Shown in pieces: positions 18,136 through 28,963 of a DNA stretch of 64,000 nucleotides (its first letter is position 1; every line of letters starts with the position of its first letter). The notes beneath the pieces are model-generated. The model saw only the letters and a list, made by a program, of their open reading frames with translations, did not search any database and was not told the DNA's origin. Source of the DNA: Bradyrhizobium ivorense (GTDB lineage: Bacteria; Pseudomonadota; Alphaproteobacteria; Rhizobiales; Xanthobacteraceae); NCBI RefSeq assembly GCF_900696085.1, contig NZ_CAADFC020000028.1, positions 248,001 to 312,000 on the forward strand, read 5' to 3'. The position numbers and the translations under genes were made by a program.

Positions 18136-19038
18136 GTGGACCTCGACGCGCTCGCCGGCTGTCTCACCAGTCCTGCCTGCCTGGTGACGCAAACCACCAG
18201 CGGCCTCATCATCGGCATGCTGCTGTTTCTGGTCGCGGTCGGGCTGACCTTGATCTTCGGCGTGCTCAAGGTGGTCAATTTCAGCCACGGCGCCTTCTAC
18301 ATGTTCGGCGCCTATTTTGCGATGACCGCCTATCAGCTCACCGGCAGCTTCGCGCTGGCGATGCTGTGCGGCGCCGCGGGCACGGCACTGCTCGGCCTGA
18401 TCTTCGAGCGCGCCTTCATGAGCCGGGTCTACGGCGCCGACGTCTTGATGCAGCTGCTGGTGTGCTACGCCTTCGTGCTGATCTTCGACGACGTCGTCCG
18501 CATGATCTGGGGACCGGAATTCAAGTCGATGGGCATGCCGGCGGCGTTCCAGGTGCCGCCGCTGTTCATCGCCGGCGGCGTGGTGCCGCCGTATTATCTG
18601 CTGCTGATCGGCGTGGCGCTGGTCGCCGCCGTGATCCTCGGGCTGGGGCTGGCGCGCTCGCGGATCGGCAAGGTGATCCGCGCCGCCGCGCATAATCCCG
18701 GCATGGTCTCCGCGCTCGGCATCAACACCGGGCTGATCTATGGCGGCGTGTTCGCGCTCGGCGGCATGCTGGCGGGGCTGGCCGGCGCGCTGGCCGCGCC
18801 GGTGCGCTCGCTGACGCCGGGCATGGGCTTCTCGGTGCTGATCGAGTCCTTCATCGTCACCGTGATCGGCGGCATGGGCTCGATTCTCGGCGCGCTGATC
18901 GGCGCGCTCCTGATCGGCCTGATCCGCTCCTTCGGCTCGCTCGGCTTCCCGCTGTTCACCGAAGGCCTGATGTATCTGTTCATGGTGATCGTGCTGGTGT
19001 CGCGCCCGACCGGCCTGTTCGGCAAGGAGGTCGCATGA
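18136..19038 (+). CDS. ABC importer permease, LivH type
   Basis: A 300-residue integral membrane permease. GTG start 18136 is inferred from the extent of the membrane domain. It has LivH features: GLTLIFGVLKVVNFSHGAFYMFGAYF near the N-terminus, then about eight membrane segments and the ATPase-coupling loop around ALGINTG. The last codons overlap the next permease by 4 bp. Confidence 0.92.
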   Translation: MDLDALAGCLTSPACLVTQTTSGLIIGMLLFLVAVGLTLIFGVLKVVNFSHGAFYMFGAYFAMTAYQLTGSFALAMLCGAAGTALLGLIFERAFMSRVYGADVLMQLLVCYAFVLIFDDVVRMIWGPEFKSMGMPAAFQVPPLFIAGGVVPPYYLLLIGVALVAAVILGLGLARSRIGKVIRAAAHNPGMVSALGINTGLIYGGVFALGGMLAGLAGALAAPVRSLTPGMGFSVLIESFIVTVIGGMGSILGALIGALLIGLIRSFGSLGFPLFTEGLMYLFMVIVLVSRPTGLFGKEVA

Positions 19039-20054
19039 CCGAGCTGCAGGCCGGGCAGGGTGCGCAACCCATCGAGGTACCCCGGATCGACGCCCGGCCG
19101 CAGCGCTATCGCGACGTGCTGATCGCACTCGCGGCCTTCATCGTGCTGGCGCTGCTGCCGATGCTGTTCGGCAGCAAGCAACTGCTCGATTTCGTGATCC
19201 GCTGCGCCGCCTACGGACTGTTCGCGACCTCGCTCAACCTCTTGGTCGGCTACACCGGGTTGATCTCGTTCGGCCACGGCATGTTCTTCGGCCTCGGCGC
19301 CTATGGCTTCGGCCTGATGATGCAGAAGACCGGCGTCGCGATCCCGGTGGCCTTCGTCGCCACGCTGGCGATCACCTTCGTCGTCTCCGTCGTGATCGGC
19401 GCGGTCTGCGTGCGGCTGAAGGAAATCTACTTCGCCTTCGTCACGCTGGCGTTCCAGATGCTGATCCACTCCACCATCCTGTCGTGGCAGTCGCTGACCG
19501 GCGGCGACCAGGGGCTGCGCGGCGGCATTCCGCGGCCGCCGTTCCTCGGTATCGACCTCTCGAACCACCTGCATCTCTACATCATGAGCTGCGCGCTGCT
19601 GGTGATCGGGCTGCTGCTGATGCGCCAGATCGCGCAATCGCCGTTCGGCTACACGCTGCGCATGATCCGCGACAACGCCACGCGGGCGAGCTTTATCGGC
19701 ATCAACGTGTGGCGGGCGAAGCTGACAATCTTCGTGCTGGCGGCGCTGTTCGCCTCGACCGGCGGCATGATCATGGCGCTGTTCGTCTCCGGCGCCTATC
19801 CGGAATTCGCCTATTGGACGATCTCGGGCGAGGGCATCTTCATCAACATGCTCGGCGGCGTCACCACCTTCCTCGGGCCGATGGTCGGCACGGTGCTCCT
19901 GCTGATCCTCAACGACACCGTGACCCGCCTGACCGAGTATCACGGCATCGTGCTCGGCATCGTGATCCTGTTCTTTGCCATCGGCCTTCGGAAAGGCCTG
20001 ATGGATTTCGTCGTCGAGTGGATCGCGCAGCGTCGCGGAAAGGCGGGCGGCTAG
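19035..20054 (+). CDS. ABC importer permease, LivM type
   Basis: A 339-residue partner permease with the LivM signature NLLVGYTGLISFGHGMFFGLGAYG, a conserved GGDQGLRGG loop, and the coupling region TLRMIRDNATRASFIGI. It overlaps the previous permease by 4 bp and ends 2 nt before the ATPase gene. It forms the membrane channel with the LivH partner. Confidence 0.93.
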   Translation: MTELQAGQGAQPIEVPRIDARPQRYRDVLIALAAFIVLALLPMLFGSKQLLDFVIRCAAYGLFATSLNLLVGYTGLISFGHGMFFGLGAYGFGLMMQKTGVAIPVAFVATLAITFVVSVVIGAVCVRLKEIYFAFVTLAFQMLIHSTILSWQSLTGGDQGLRGGIPRPPFLGIDLSNHLHLYIMSCALLVIGLLLMRQIAQSPFGYTLRMIRDNATRASFIGINVWRAKLTIFVLAALFASTGGMIMALFVSGAYPEFAYWTISGEGIFINMLGGVTTFLGPMVGTVLLLILNDTVTRLTEYHGIVLGIVILFFAIGLRKGLMDFVVEWIAQRRGKAGG

Positions 20055-20056
20055 CC

Positions 20057-20811
20057 ATGCTGGAGATCCGCGGACTTTCGAAATCGTTTGGCGGCGTCAA
20101 GGCGACCGACGATGTCTCGCTCGACTTCGCCGACGGTTCGCTCACCGCCGTGATCGGTCCCAACGGCGCGGGCAAGAGCACGTTCTTCAATCTGATCACG
20201 GGCGCGTTGAAGCCGGACGCCGGCCAGATCCTGCTCAACGGCGCCGACCTGGCGGGCAAGACGCCGCCGGAGATCGTCCGCCACGGCATCGGCCGCGCCT
20301 TCCAGGTTGCAAGCATCTTCCCGTCGCTGACGGTGGAGGAGACGATGCTGGCCACGGTGTGCGCCGATCAGCGCCGCGCCGGTGTGATGCATCGCCGTTT
20401 TCCGCTGGCGGAAACGCGCGACCGCGCCGAGCATGCGATGGAACTGCTCGGGCTCGCCAATAAGCGCAACCGCACCGCCGCGACCTTGTCGCACGGCGAC
20501 CAGAAACTGCTCGATATCGCGCTCGCGCTGGTGCTTGATCCCAAGGTGCTGCTGCTGGACGAGCCGACCGCCGGCATGGGCACCGAGGAGCGCTGGCGCA
20601 TGATCGACAAGGTGCGCGAACTCTGGGAGACACAGAAGATCACGGTGGTGTTCATCGAGCACGACATGGACATCGTGTTCAAGATCGCGCCGAAGATCGT
20701 GGTGCTGTGCTACGGCCGGATCCTGGCCACCGGTACGCCGGACGCGATCCGCAAGAACGATGCCGTGATCGAGGCTTATCTCGGCAGCGAGGACCACGCG
20801 GGAGCGGTCGC

Positions 20812-20815
<4 letters not shown>
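20057..20815 (+). CDS. ABC importer ATPase, LivG type
   Basis: 252 residues. Walker A GPNGAGKST, LivG-type signature ATLSHGDQKLLDIALAL, Walker B VLLLDEPTAGMG and switch His in EHDMD. ATG 20057 is chosen because it starts at the domain boundary (MLEIRGLSKSFGG) two bases after the permease stop; the longer open frame from 19484 covers the permease gene in another frame. It overlaps the LivF gene by 4 bp. Confidence 0.93.
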
Positions 20816-21528
<713 letters not shown>

Positions 21529-21562
21529 GTTCCGGAGGGCTCTTCGCAAGCCGGGAGGACCA

Positions 21563-22762
21563 ATGGCGGGCAAACTGACGCCGACGCATGAGGCGCCGTA
21601 TCGGGGCCTGAAGGTGCTCGATTTCGGGCAGGGGATCGCCTCGCCCTATTGCGCGATGCTGCTCGGGGTCTACGGTGCCGACGTCATCAAGGTCGAGCCG
21701 CCGGAGGGCGACTGGTCGCGCTACCTCGGCACCACCTACGGCAATCACACGACGCTGTCGGCGGTCTATAACCGCGGCAAGCGCAGCCTGTGTCTCGACA
21801 TGAAGCACAAGGACGGAATTGCGATCGCGCAGCGGCTCGCGAGAGAAGCCGACGTGCTGATCGAAGGATTCCGGCCCGGCGTCGCCGAGCGACTCGGGCT
21901 CGGCTACGAGAGCCTGTCGCGCGACAATCCCGGCCTGGTTTATCTCTCCGTCAGCGGGTTTGGGCAGAGCGGGCCGTATGCGAAACGGCCGGGTTCGGAT
22001 TCGGTCGCGCAGGCGTTTTCCGGACTGGTCTCCATCAATGTCGGCACCGATGGCGTGCCGCACCGGGTCGGCACCACGATCTCCGACGTCGTCACCGGCG
22101 TCTATGCGTTCCAGGCGATTGCCACGACGCTGTTTGCGCGTGCGACGGTCGGCACCGGCCGCTGGATCGACGTCAATCTCTGCCAGTCGACAGCGGCGCT
22201 GCTCGGCCACAAGGTGGCGGAGTTCATTCTCGAGGGCGGCGCGCCGCGCGCGCTCAACGTGCCGGCCGGCACCTACCAGACGCAGGACGGCTGGATGATG
22301 GTGACGCTGGTGAACGAGCCGCAGTACAAGCGCCTCTGCGCTGCGATCGGGCGCGAGGATCTCGCCAGCGATCCGCGCTTCGCCGACTTCGCCCGGCGGG
22401 CCGATGCCGCCGACGCGCTGATCCCGCAGCTGCGCGAGGTGTTTTTGGCCCAGCCGACCGAGGCCTGGCTGGCGCGGCTGTATGCCGCCGATATCATCGC
22501 CGAGCGGATCCTCGATCCCGGCGAATGGCTGCGCAACGTCCATGTCGAAGAGACCAAGGCATCGGTGTGCCAGGATACGCCAGGTGTCGGTGCGGTCTAC
22601 ACGCCGCGGACGCCCGGGATCGCGAGCTTGTCGGAGGATCGGCTGTGTCCCGCGCCGGATGTTGGGCAGGATAGCCGTGCGGTGCTGGCCGAAGCCGGAT
22701 TTGGCGCGGCGGAGATCGACGACCTGTTGCAATCCGGCGCGGTGCGGCAAGCCAAGGAATAG
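21563..22762 (+). CDS. CaiB/BaiF (family III) CoA-transferase
   Basis: 399 residues. Family III features: N-terminal GLKVLDFGQGIASPYCAMLLGVYGADVIKVEPP, NRGKRSLCLDMKH, and SVSGFGQSGPYAKRPGSDSVAQAFSG containing the region of the catalytic aspartate. It moves CoA between organic acids. GGGAGGACCA precedes the ATG. Between the importer and the hydratase it probably activates an imported acid, parallel to or after the ligase. Confidence 0.92.
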   Translation: MAGKLTPTHEAPYRGLKVLDFGQGIASPYCAMLLGVYGADVIKVEPPEGDWSRYLGTTYGNHTTLSAVYNRGKRSLCLDMKHKDGIAIAQRLAREADVLIEGFRPGVAERLGLGYESLSRDNPGLVYLSVSGFGQSGPYAKRPGSDSVAQAFSGLVSINVGTDGVPHRVGTTISDVVTGVYAFQAIATTLFARATVGTGRWIDVNLCQSTAALLGHKVAEFILEGGAPRALNVPAGTYQTQDGWMMVTLVNEPQYKRLCAAIGREDLASDPRFADFARRADAADALIPQLREVFLAQPTEAWLARLYAADIIAERILDPGEWLRNVHVEETKASVCQDTPGVGAVYTPRTPGIASLSEDRLCPAPDVGQDSRAVLAEAGFGAAEIDDLLQSGAVRQAKE

Positions 22763-22774
22763 CGGGAGAACATC

Positions 22775-23548
22775 ATGACGGACCTCGTTCGTTACTCGAT
22801 TGCCGACCAGATTGCGGAGATCGTGCTGGACCGCGCGCCGGTCAATGCGCTCAGCATCCCCTTGATCGATGCGCTGCTGGCGGCGCTGGCCAAAGCGCGC
22901 GACGATGCGGCGGTGCGCGCCGTCATCATCCACAGCGCCCACAAGGTGTTTTGCGCCGGCCTCGACCTCGATATCATCAGGGGCAAGCCCGCGATCGAGG
23001 TCAAGGGGTTTCTCGAGCGGCTCTACTTCGCGCTGAACGACACCCAGTATCGGATGGGCAAGCCGACCATCGCGGCGGTCGACGGCGCGGTGCGCGCCGG
23101 CGGCATGACGATCGCGATCTCCTGCGACATGATCATCGCGGGCGACGGCGCGACCTTCGGCTATCCCGAGATCGATGTCGGCCTGATCCCGGCGATCCAC
23201 TTCGTGCAGTTGCCACGGCTGGTCGGGAGGCACCAGGCATTCGGCCCGTTATTCCTCGGCGAGCCGTTCGACGCCGCCTCCGCTTTTCGCATGGGCCTGC
23301 TCAGCGAAGTCGTGCCGAAGGGCACCGCGCTCGATCGCGCCCGGGAGATCGCGCGAAAGCTGGCGGCGAAATCGCCGGTCGTGATGAAGATCGGCCGCGA
23401 CGCTTTCATGCGCGCGGTCGACGCCGATTTCCGCCGCTCGGTCGAGAACGCCGCCGAGAGTTTTGTGGTGGTCGCCTCGACGGAAGACTGCCAGGAAGGG
23501 CTGAATGCGTTCGTCGAGAAGCGAACGCCCAACTACAAGGGACGCTAG
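22775..23548 (+). CDS. Enoyl-CoA hydratase/isomerase family protein
   Basis: 257 residues of the crotonase fold. Oxyanion-hole segments HKVFCAGLDLDII and DGAVRAGGMTIAIS, and an acidic active-site candidate in FGYPEIDVGLIPA. It hydrates an enoyl-CoA or isomerises the double bond; no adjacent 3-hydroxyacyl-CoA dehydrogenase is present. It follows the CoA-transferase by 12 nt and is surely co-transcribed. Confidence 0.9.
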   Translation: MTDLVRYSIADQIAEIVLDRAPVNALSIPLIDALLAALAKARDDAAVRAVIIHSAHKVFCAGLDLDIIRGKPAIEVKGFLERLYFALNDTQYRMGKPTIAAVDGAVRAGGMTIAISCDMIIAGDGATFGYPEIDVGLIPAIHFVQLPRLVGRHQAFGPLFLGEPFDAASAFRMGLLSEVVPKGTALDRAREIARKLAAKSPVVMKIGRDAFMRAVDADFRRSVENAAESFVVVASTEDCQEGLNAFVEKRTPNYKGR

Positions 23549-23610
23549 ATGGCCGGATTGTATTTCGGCGTATACGCGGGGGCATGCCGTTGCAGGGCGG
23601 TCGCCGCGAA

Positions 23611-23639
23611 TTGACAATGCGCTCGGTTCGGCGGCAAAT
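23611..23639 (+). promoter_or_regulatory. Putative promoter before the thiolase gene
   Basis: TTGACA at 23611-23616 with a weak GCAAAT at 23634-23639, 17-bp spacing, in the 124-nt gap before the thiolase. The -35 is consensus, the -10 poor. Confidence 0.3.
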
Positions 23640-23672
23640 GCCTCAAACCAAAAGTGACGAGAGGAAACCACC

Positions 23673-24905
23673 ATGGCTGACGCGCTGATTATCGATGCAT
23701 GCAGGACGCCGCGCGGCATCGGCAAGGCCGGCAAGGGCGCGCTCGCCGGCATCCATCCGCAGCAACTCGGCGCTACCGTGCTGCGGGCGCTGGCGGATCG
23801 AACCGGCATCAACACCGCCGATGTCGACGACATCATCTGGGGAACAAGCTCGCAGCGCGGCCCGCAGAGCGGCGATCTCGGCCGGATGTCGGCGCTGGAT
23901 GCCGGCTATGACGTGCGCGCCTCGGGCGTCACGCTCGATCGGTTCTGCGGCTCCGGCATCACCAGCGTCAACATGGCCGCCAATGCCATCATGGCAGGCT
24001 CCGAGGACCTCATGATCGCCGGCGGCACGGAAATGATGTCGATGGATGGCCGCCGCGGCGAGGGGCCGTTCATGATGGACAATGGCAATTTGCGCCTGCG
24101 CGCCCGCCACCCGCAATCCCACCAGGGCGTCTGCGCCGATGCCATCGCGACCATGGAGGGGATTTCTCGCGAAGATGTCGACGCGCTCGGCTACGAGAGC
24201 CAGAAGCGCGCGGCCGCGGCGATTGCCGGCGGCCATTTCGACAAGAGCCTGGTTGCGGTCCACCGCGAGGACGGCACCTTGGCGCTCGACCGCGAGGAGT
24301 ATCCGCGGCCGCAGACGACGCTCGAAGGTCTTGCCGCGCTGAAGCCGGCCTTCCCCGCCGTTGCCGACTACGCGCTTGACGACAAGGGCACGACCTACCG
24401 GAAGCTGATCCTGGACAAGTATCCCGATCTCGACATCAACTTTGTCCACCACGCGGGAAATTCCTCGGGCGTGGTCGATGGCTCGGCGGCGATCCTGCTG
24501 GCGTCGCCGGACTACGCGCGCAAGCACGGGCTGAAGCCGCGCGCCCGCGTGGTTGCGACCGCCAATATGGGGGACTCGCCAACCTTGATGCTTAATGCGC
24601 CGGTCCCGGCGACGCGCAAGGTGCTCGCCAAGGCCGGGCTGACGCTCGACGACATCGATCTGTTCGAGATCAACGAGGCCTTTGCGGTGGTCGCCGAGAA
24701 ATACATCCGCGACCTCAAGCTCGATCGCGACAAGGTCAACGTCAATGGCGGCTCGATCGCGCTCGGCCACCCGATCGGCGCCACCGGTTCGATACTGATC
24801 GGGACGGTGCTGGACGAGCTCGAACGCCGCGACCTCAAGCGCGGCTTGGTCACGATGTGCGCGGCTGGCGGCATGGCGCCGGCGATCATCATCGAGCGCG
24901 TCTGA
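23673..24905 (+). CDS. Thiolase (acetyl-CoA C-acetyltransferase family)
   Basis: 410 residues. Active-site Cys92 in DRFCGSGI, NEAF motif in LFEINEAFAVVAEKY, GHPIGATG with the catalytic His, and C-terminal MCAAGGMAPA with the second Cys. It cleaves a 3-ketoacyl-CoA with CoA. GAGAGGAAACC precedes the ATG. It ends the rightward catabolic block, converging with the histidine kinase gene 2 nt away. Confidence 0.93.
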   Translation: MADALIIDACRTPRGIGKAGKGALAGIHPQQLGATVLRALADRTGINTADVDDIIWGTSSQRGPQSGDLGRMSALDAGYDVRASGVTLDRFCGSGITSVNMAANAIMAGSEDLMIAGGTEMMSMDGRRGEGPFMMDNGNLRLRARHPQSHQGVCADAIATMEGISREDVDALGYESQKRAAAAIAGGHFDKSLVAVHREDGTLALDREEYPRPQTTLEGLAALKPAFPAVADYALDDKGTTYRKLILDKYPDLDINFVHHAGNSSGVVDGSAAILLASPDYARKHGLKPRARVVATANMGDSPTLMLNAPVPATRKVLAKAGLTLDDIDLFEINEAFAVVAEKYIRDLKLDRDKVNVNGGSIALGHPIGATGSILIGTVLDELERRDLKRGLVTMCAAGGMAPAIIIERV

Positions 24906-24907
24906 AG

Positions 24908-26500
24908 TTAGACAGCGGGGAACTCCAGCTCGAAGGCGACGCCCCGGCTGGACGGCAGGAGACGGATCGAGCCGCCATGGGACACCATGACGGCTTGCGC
25001 GATCGCCAATCCCATTCCGGTGCCGCCGGAATCGCGGCGGGTGGTGAAGAAGGCGTCGAAGATCTTGTCGCGATTGGCGTCCGAGATCGGATCGCCGTCG
25101 TTGCTGACCGTCATGCGGATCGCGGATGCTTCGGCGGTCGCTTCGATCTGCAGGTGCGTTGCGTTGTGACGGAAGGCGTTGTCGGCGAGGTGGGCCAGCA
25201 CAATCAGCGCCTTTTCGCCGGACATTCCGATCGAGCGCTCGAGGCACCCGCCGGCGGTGATTGTTCGGGCCGCAAAGCGGCTCTTCAAATCGTCGATGAC
25301 GGGAGCGAGCTGCGTCTGCTCGTTCTGCGGGGCGCTTTCCGCGCGGGCCAGCTCGCGCAGCCGCTGGCTCATGGCGTCCAGCCGCTCGACGTCGCCGAGG
25401 ATGTTCGAGATGAAGTTCTTCTGCTCGGTCCGCGTCAGCGCATCCGATTTGCTCTGCAGCGAGTCCTGCAGCAGCTCGGCCGCCCCCTTGATCGAGGTCA
25501 GTGGCGATTTCAGCTCATGCGTGAGGTGCGCGGAGAACGTCGCGATATAGTCGGAGCGGCGCGAGAGCTGGTGGGCCATGTCGAAAAAGCTGTCGGAGAG
25601 CTGGGCGAGCTCGCGGGTGCCGTAATGCTTCAGCGCCCGAAACGCGTCGCGATCGCCGCGGCCGATGCGCACGGCGCGATCGACCAACTCGCGCATCGGT
25701 CGCGTGACCGTGCGCGAGAACACCAGGCCGATCGCGATCGTCGCCAGCACCACGGCCAGGGCGGCGAGCAGGAACTTGCCGCGTTCCTGATAGAGATGAT
25801 CGAAGATGTTGCTCGGCGTCCGCGAGGTGTAGATCACGCCGGCGACGCGGTCGTTGACGATGACGGGCATCGCCGAGAACACGTGGACCCCGACGCCGCG
25901 GCTGATCGAATAGATCGGTGGCGGCGGCTTGTCGGGCATGCGGATGCGCAGCGCGGCGCTGTACTGGCCGCGCAGCGCGGTCGCGACTTCCTCGATATGG
26001 GCGAGCGACTGTCCGACCTCCTGGCGTCCGGCGATCACCACGCCCTGCGGGTCGAGAATCCGGAAGCCCGCCAGCGTCACCTTCTGGGTCTCGCGGATGA
26101 TCGGCGTCAACCGCGCGCCGATCTCGACATAGGCCGGATCCGCCGGCCTTGCGGCCGGCAACGCATCGGGCCGCCGCCGCAGCAGATCGTTGCCGGCGAG
26201 ATCGAGCGCGGGCCGGATCGGCGTCAACCGGTCCCCGGGGTCGGGCAGCGCCTCCGGCGGCAGCGTCGCGCCAAGCGGGATTGCATTGCCGAGCCGCGCC
26301 TGCACCTCCTGCGCATAGATCGCGGCCAGCACGCGGCTCTGCGCAATCAGCTCGGCCTGCGTCTGGTGGATCAGCTGGTTGTCGTAGAGGCGGAAGAAGA
26401 ACAACCCCATCAGCGGCAGCACCGCGACCAGCGCCAGCACGGTGAAAATGACCAGGCTGAGCGAGGGGCGCCACTTCTGGCGGGCGCGAAACGACGTCAT
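24908..26500 (-). CDS. Sensor histidine kinase (CreC-like)
   Basis: 530 residues. N-terminal membrane segment (LVIFTVLALVAVLPLMGLFFF), a periplasmic sensor of about 250 residues, a second membrane segment (FLLAALAVVLATIAIGLVFS), HAMP, dimerisation domain with the phospho-His in HLTHELKSPLTS, and ATPase N, G boxes (DNAFRHN, GGTGMGLAIAQAV). ATG 26500 overlaps the response regulator by 4 bp. Domain plan and partner resemble CreBC. The signal is unknown. Confidence 0.92.
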   Translation of the reverse strand: MTSFRARQKWRPSLSLVIFTVLALVAVLPLMGLFFFRLYDNQLIHQTQAELIAQSRVLAAIYAQEVQARLGNAIPLGATLPPEALPDPGDRLTPIRPALDLAGNDLLRRRPDALPAARPADPAYVEIGARLTPIIRETQKVTLAGFRILDPQGVVIAGRQEVGQSLAHIEEVATALRGQYSAALRIRMPDKPPPPIYSISRGVGVHVFSAMPVIVNDRVAGVIYTSRTPSNIFDHLYQERGKFLLAALAVVLATIAIGLVFSRTVTRPMRELVDRAVRIGRGDRDAFRALKHYGTRELAQLSDSFFDMAHQLSRRSDYIATFSAHLTHELKSPLTSIKGAAELLQDSLQSKSDALTRTEQKNFISNILGDVERLDAMSQRLRELARAESAPQNEQTQLAPVIDDLKSRFAARTITAGGCLERSIGMSGEKALIVLAHLADNAFRHNATHLQIEATAEASAIRMTVSNDGDPISDANRDKIFDAFFTTRRDSGGTGMGLAIAQAVMVSHGGSIRLLPSSRGVAFELEFPAV

Positions 26501-27201
26501 GCCTGCGGCTCGCACCGGCCGAGCTTGAAGCCGACGCCATGCACGGTCTCGATGACGTTGTCGCACTTCACGGCGGCAAGCTTGGCGCGGATGTTGCGGA
26601 TATGGCTGTCGATGGTGCGGTCGGAGACCTGGATGTTGAGCTGGTAGGCCGCGCTCATGATCTGCTCGCGGTTGAACACCGAAGTCGGCCGGGTCAGGAA
26701 GGCGCGCAGGATTCCGAACTCGATGGCGGTGAGGCGAAGCGCTGCGCCTGCGAAGGTCGCGACATGCTGCTCGGGATCCACCGAGAGATGCCCCCGGGAC
26801 AGCACGCTCGCATCCGGCTTCGCCGCGGCGGCGCGCGGCGTCAGCCGCCGCAGGATGACATTGACCCGCGCGACCAGCTCGCGCGGGCTGAACGGCTTGG
26901 TCACGTAGTCGTCGCCGCCGATCTCGAGCCCGAGGACGCGGTCGATCTCCTCATCGCGGGCGGACAGGAACAGGATCGGCACGTCGGACGATTTGCGGAT
27001 CTCGCGGCAGACGTCGAGGCCGTCGAATTCCGGCATGCCGATATCGAGCACGATCAGGTCCGGCCGGTCGCCGGCAAAGCGGACTAGCGCCTCCTTGCCG
27101 TCGCGCGCCTCGGTCACGCTCATGCCGGCCTTCTTGAGGGCGACGCGGATCACCTCGCGGATATGCGGGTCGTCGTCGACAACGAGGATGCGGTGGGTCA
27201 A
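26497..27201 (-). CDS. OmpR-family response regulator (CreB-like)
   Basis: 234 residues. Receiver domain with acidic triad DDD (9-11), phospho-acceptor Asp53 (LIVLDIGMPEFDG) and Lys102 (TKPFSPRELVARV), then a winged-helix DNA-binding domain ending in SDRTIDSHIRNIRAKL and VHGVGFKL. It lies between the DUF4173 gene and the kinase gene in one leftward operon. Confidence 0.95.
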   Translation of the reverse strand: MTHRILVVDDDPHIREVIRVALKKAGMSVTEARDGKEALVRFAGDRPDLIVLDIGMPEFDGLDVCREIRKSSDVPILFLSARDEEIDRVLGLEIGGDDYVTKPFSPRELVARVNVILRRLTPRAAAAKPDASVLSRGHLSVDPEQHVATFAGAALRLTAIEFGILRAFLTRPTSVFNREQIMSAAYQLNIQVSDRTIDSHIRNIRAKLAAVKCDNVIETVHGVGFKLGRCEPQA

Positions 27202-27228
27202 TTGGGCTCTCCGGATCCGGCGTCCTGG

Positions 27229-28722
27229 CTAGCTCGCGGCGGTGGCTTTCTCGCGCTCGTCTAGCAGGCGCTGCAGCCGCCAGCCGCGAAAGCCCCAGCT
27301 GCGCCAAGCGGCCATCTGCCGGTGTTGCTGTTCTACAAGGCAATTACGGCGGGAGACAAGGACCGGGTTGGCGTAGCGGAGCTGGAAAGCCCTGTCGATG
27401 GCAGGCAGGGCCTGCGGGCCGAGCTGGAGAAGGTAGTCCATGTCGAGATTGACCCCCTTGCCGGACGCCTCACGGCTGTGGCTGACATTGTAGTCGGCGA
27501 TGATGGCGGCGAGGTTGATCAGGGCGCAGGCGTAGACCACGAATGTCAACGCAAGCAGGTTGGCCTGGATCAGCCATTGGTTCGAGCGCCGCAGCACGAT
27601 GCGGGCGAGGATCAGGACCAGGCCGACCGCGACGAGCAGCATCCAGACGAAGGCGGCGATGCGCCAGTAGGTGAGGAGGTAGACCTGGACGTAGGCGTCG
27701 AGCCGGAGCATCGAGGAGATCACCAGCAGCACGTTCTGTCCGACCCAGAGGTAGACCAGGGGACGTATCACCCGTGAGTGCTCGGCGGGACCGCCCGGCC
27801 GCATCGCGACCAGGACGAAGGCTGCAGCCAACAGCGCCGTGACGATCAGGGGATAGGCGCCGCGATGTGCATAGGCGGCATAGGTGATGTCGGCGGGCAG
27901 TGCGGCGTTGCCCCAGAGATAGATCGCGTCGAGGATGGTTTGGATCGCAAACAGCAGGTTGAACAGGATCAGCGAGCGCAGGATGGTGCCGGCGCCGAGA
28001 AAATCCATCGCGTTGACAGGCTCAATCGTATCGCTTGCGGGAAATTCGATGGTGTCGGCCATCGTCAGAAAGCCGCGACGCCACCCGACCTGGATGAAGG
28101 GCCAGACCGCCGCCAGCGCCGCGATCCAGAACAGCGTGCGGCTTACGCTGAGATAGGACGCCGGGTTGCCGGGGTTGAGCTGGCTGATCCACTTCTCCAG
28201 CAGCGGATTGGCCGCCACGAACAGAGCAACGAAGAGGCTGCCGAGCAGCAATGGGACGAGCCACAGGGCAAATCCCCTGGTGACTGCCGGCAGGTTGAAC
28301 GCGCTGACGACATCGCGGAAAAATCTGAATGGACCGGTCAGGAACAAATCGAGCAGGGACGCCGCCCCCTCGGCGAGACCGTCGAGATAAGGATTGGTGG
28401 TCAGCGCCAGCGCAATGCCGAGCGCCAGAACGGCGATGGTCAGCGAGATGGCATTGACCTCCTCCACGGCGGGCAGCAGCCCCGCCACGACGATCAGTCC
28501 AGCCAGCAGCAGCCGACGGTGATCGAGCTGTCCGAAATTGGCCGCCAGCGCTGCGCCGGTCAGCGCAATCGCGAAAATCACGACGGAGATTCCAAGCTGC
28601 TGGCCGAAGAACAGCCAGTCGGCCAGTGCAGCTAGCGCCAGTGTCGCTGCGCCCTTGGCCGGCGGAAGGCCGGGGGCAATCGGTTGGGTCTCGGTCTGCG
28701 GCGGCGCAAGGCTTGTCATCAT
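27229..28722 (-). CDS. DUF4173 multi-pass membrane protein
   Basis: 497 residues with roughly a dozen hydrophobic segments and the DUF4173-type C-terminal region (CALINLAAIIADYNVSHS, then DMDYLLQLGPQALPAI). Function unknown. It is first in the operon with the two-component pair, 27 nt upstream of the response regulator, so it may be a sensing accessory or a target. Two ATGs in tandem (28722, 28719) follow GAGAGG; the second has the better spacing. Confidence 0.8.
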   Translation of the reverse strand: MMTSLAPPQTETQPIAPGLPPAKGAATLALAALADWLFFGQQLGISVVIFAIALTGAALAANFGQLDHRRLLLAGLIVVAGLLPAVEEVNAISLTIAVLALGIALALTTNPYLDGLAEGAASLLDLFLTGPFRFFRDVVSAFNLPAVTRGFALWLVPLLLGSLFVALFVAANPLLEKWISQLNPGNPASYLSVSRTLFWIAALAAVWPFIQVGWRRGFLTMADTIEFPASDTIEPVNAMDFLGAGTILRSLILFNLLFAIQTILDAIYLWGNAALPADITYAAYAHRGAYPLIVTALLAAAFVLVAMRPGGPAEHSRVIRPLVYLWVGQNVLLVISSMLRLDAYVQVYLLTYWRIAAFVWMLLVAVGLVLILARIVLRRSNQWLIQANLLALTFVVYACALINLAAIIADYNVSHSREASGKGVNLDMDYLLQLGPQALPAIDRAFQLRYANPVLVSRRNCLVEQQHRQMAAWRSWGFRGWRLQRLLDEREKATAAS

Positions 28723-28963
28723 GACCTCTCAATTGAAGCGATGTCTGAGTGCAGCGCACGCCGGCTCGTCCGCGCCATGCGAACGTGCTCCGGCCTGCCC
28801 CTGTCGAACTTTCGACCGTGCGCGTGCAAGCCGTGAGAATGCGATCAGCAGGAGTTCAGGATTCTTCCGCAGATTGTGTGCAGAGGCGGCTTCCCCGCTC
28901 GCGCCAACAAGTTTGCTCTGCTACGGACGATGCCGGTCGCTCTCTTCCATCGCGCGTGGTCCC

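Noticed and set aside
24857..26647. Plus-strand open frame of 596 codons
   Set aside because: Antisense to the histidine kinase; no protein features.
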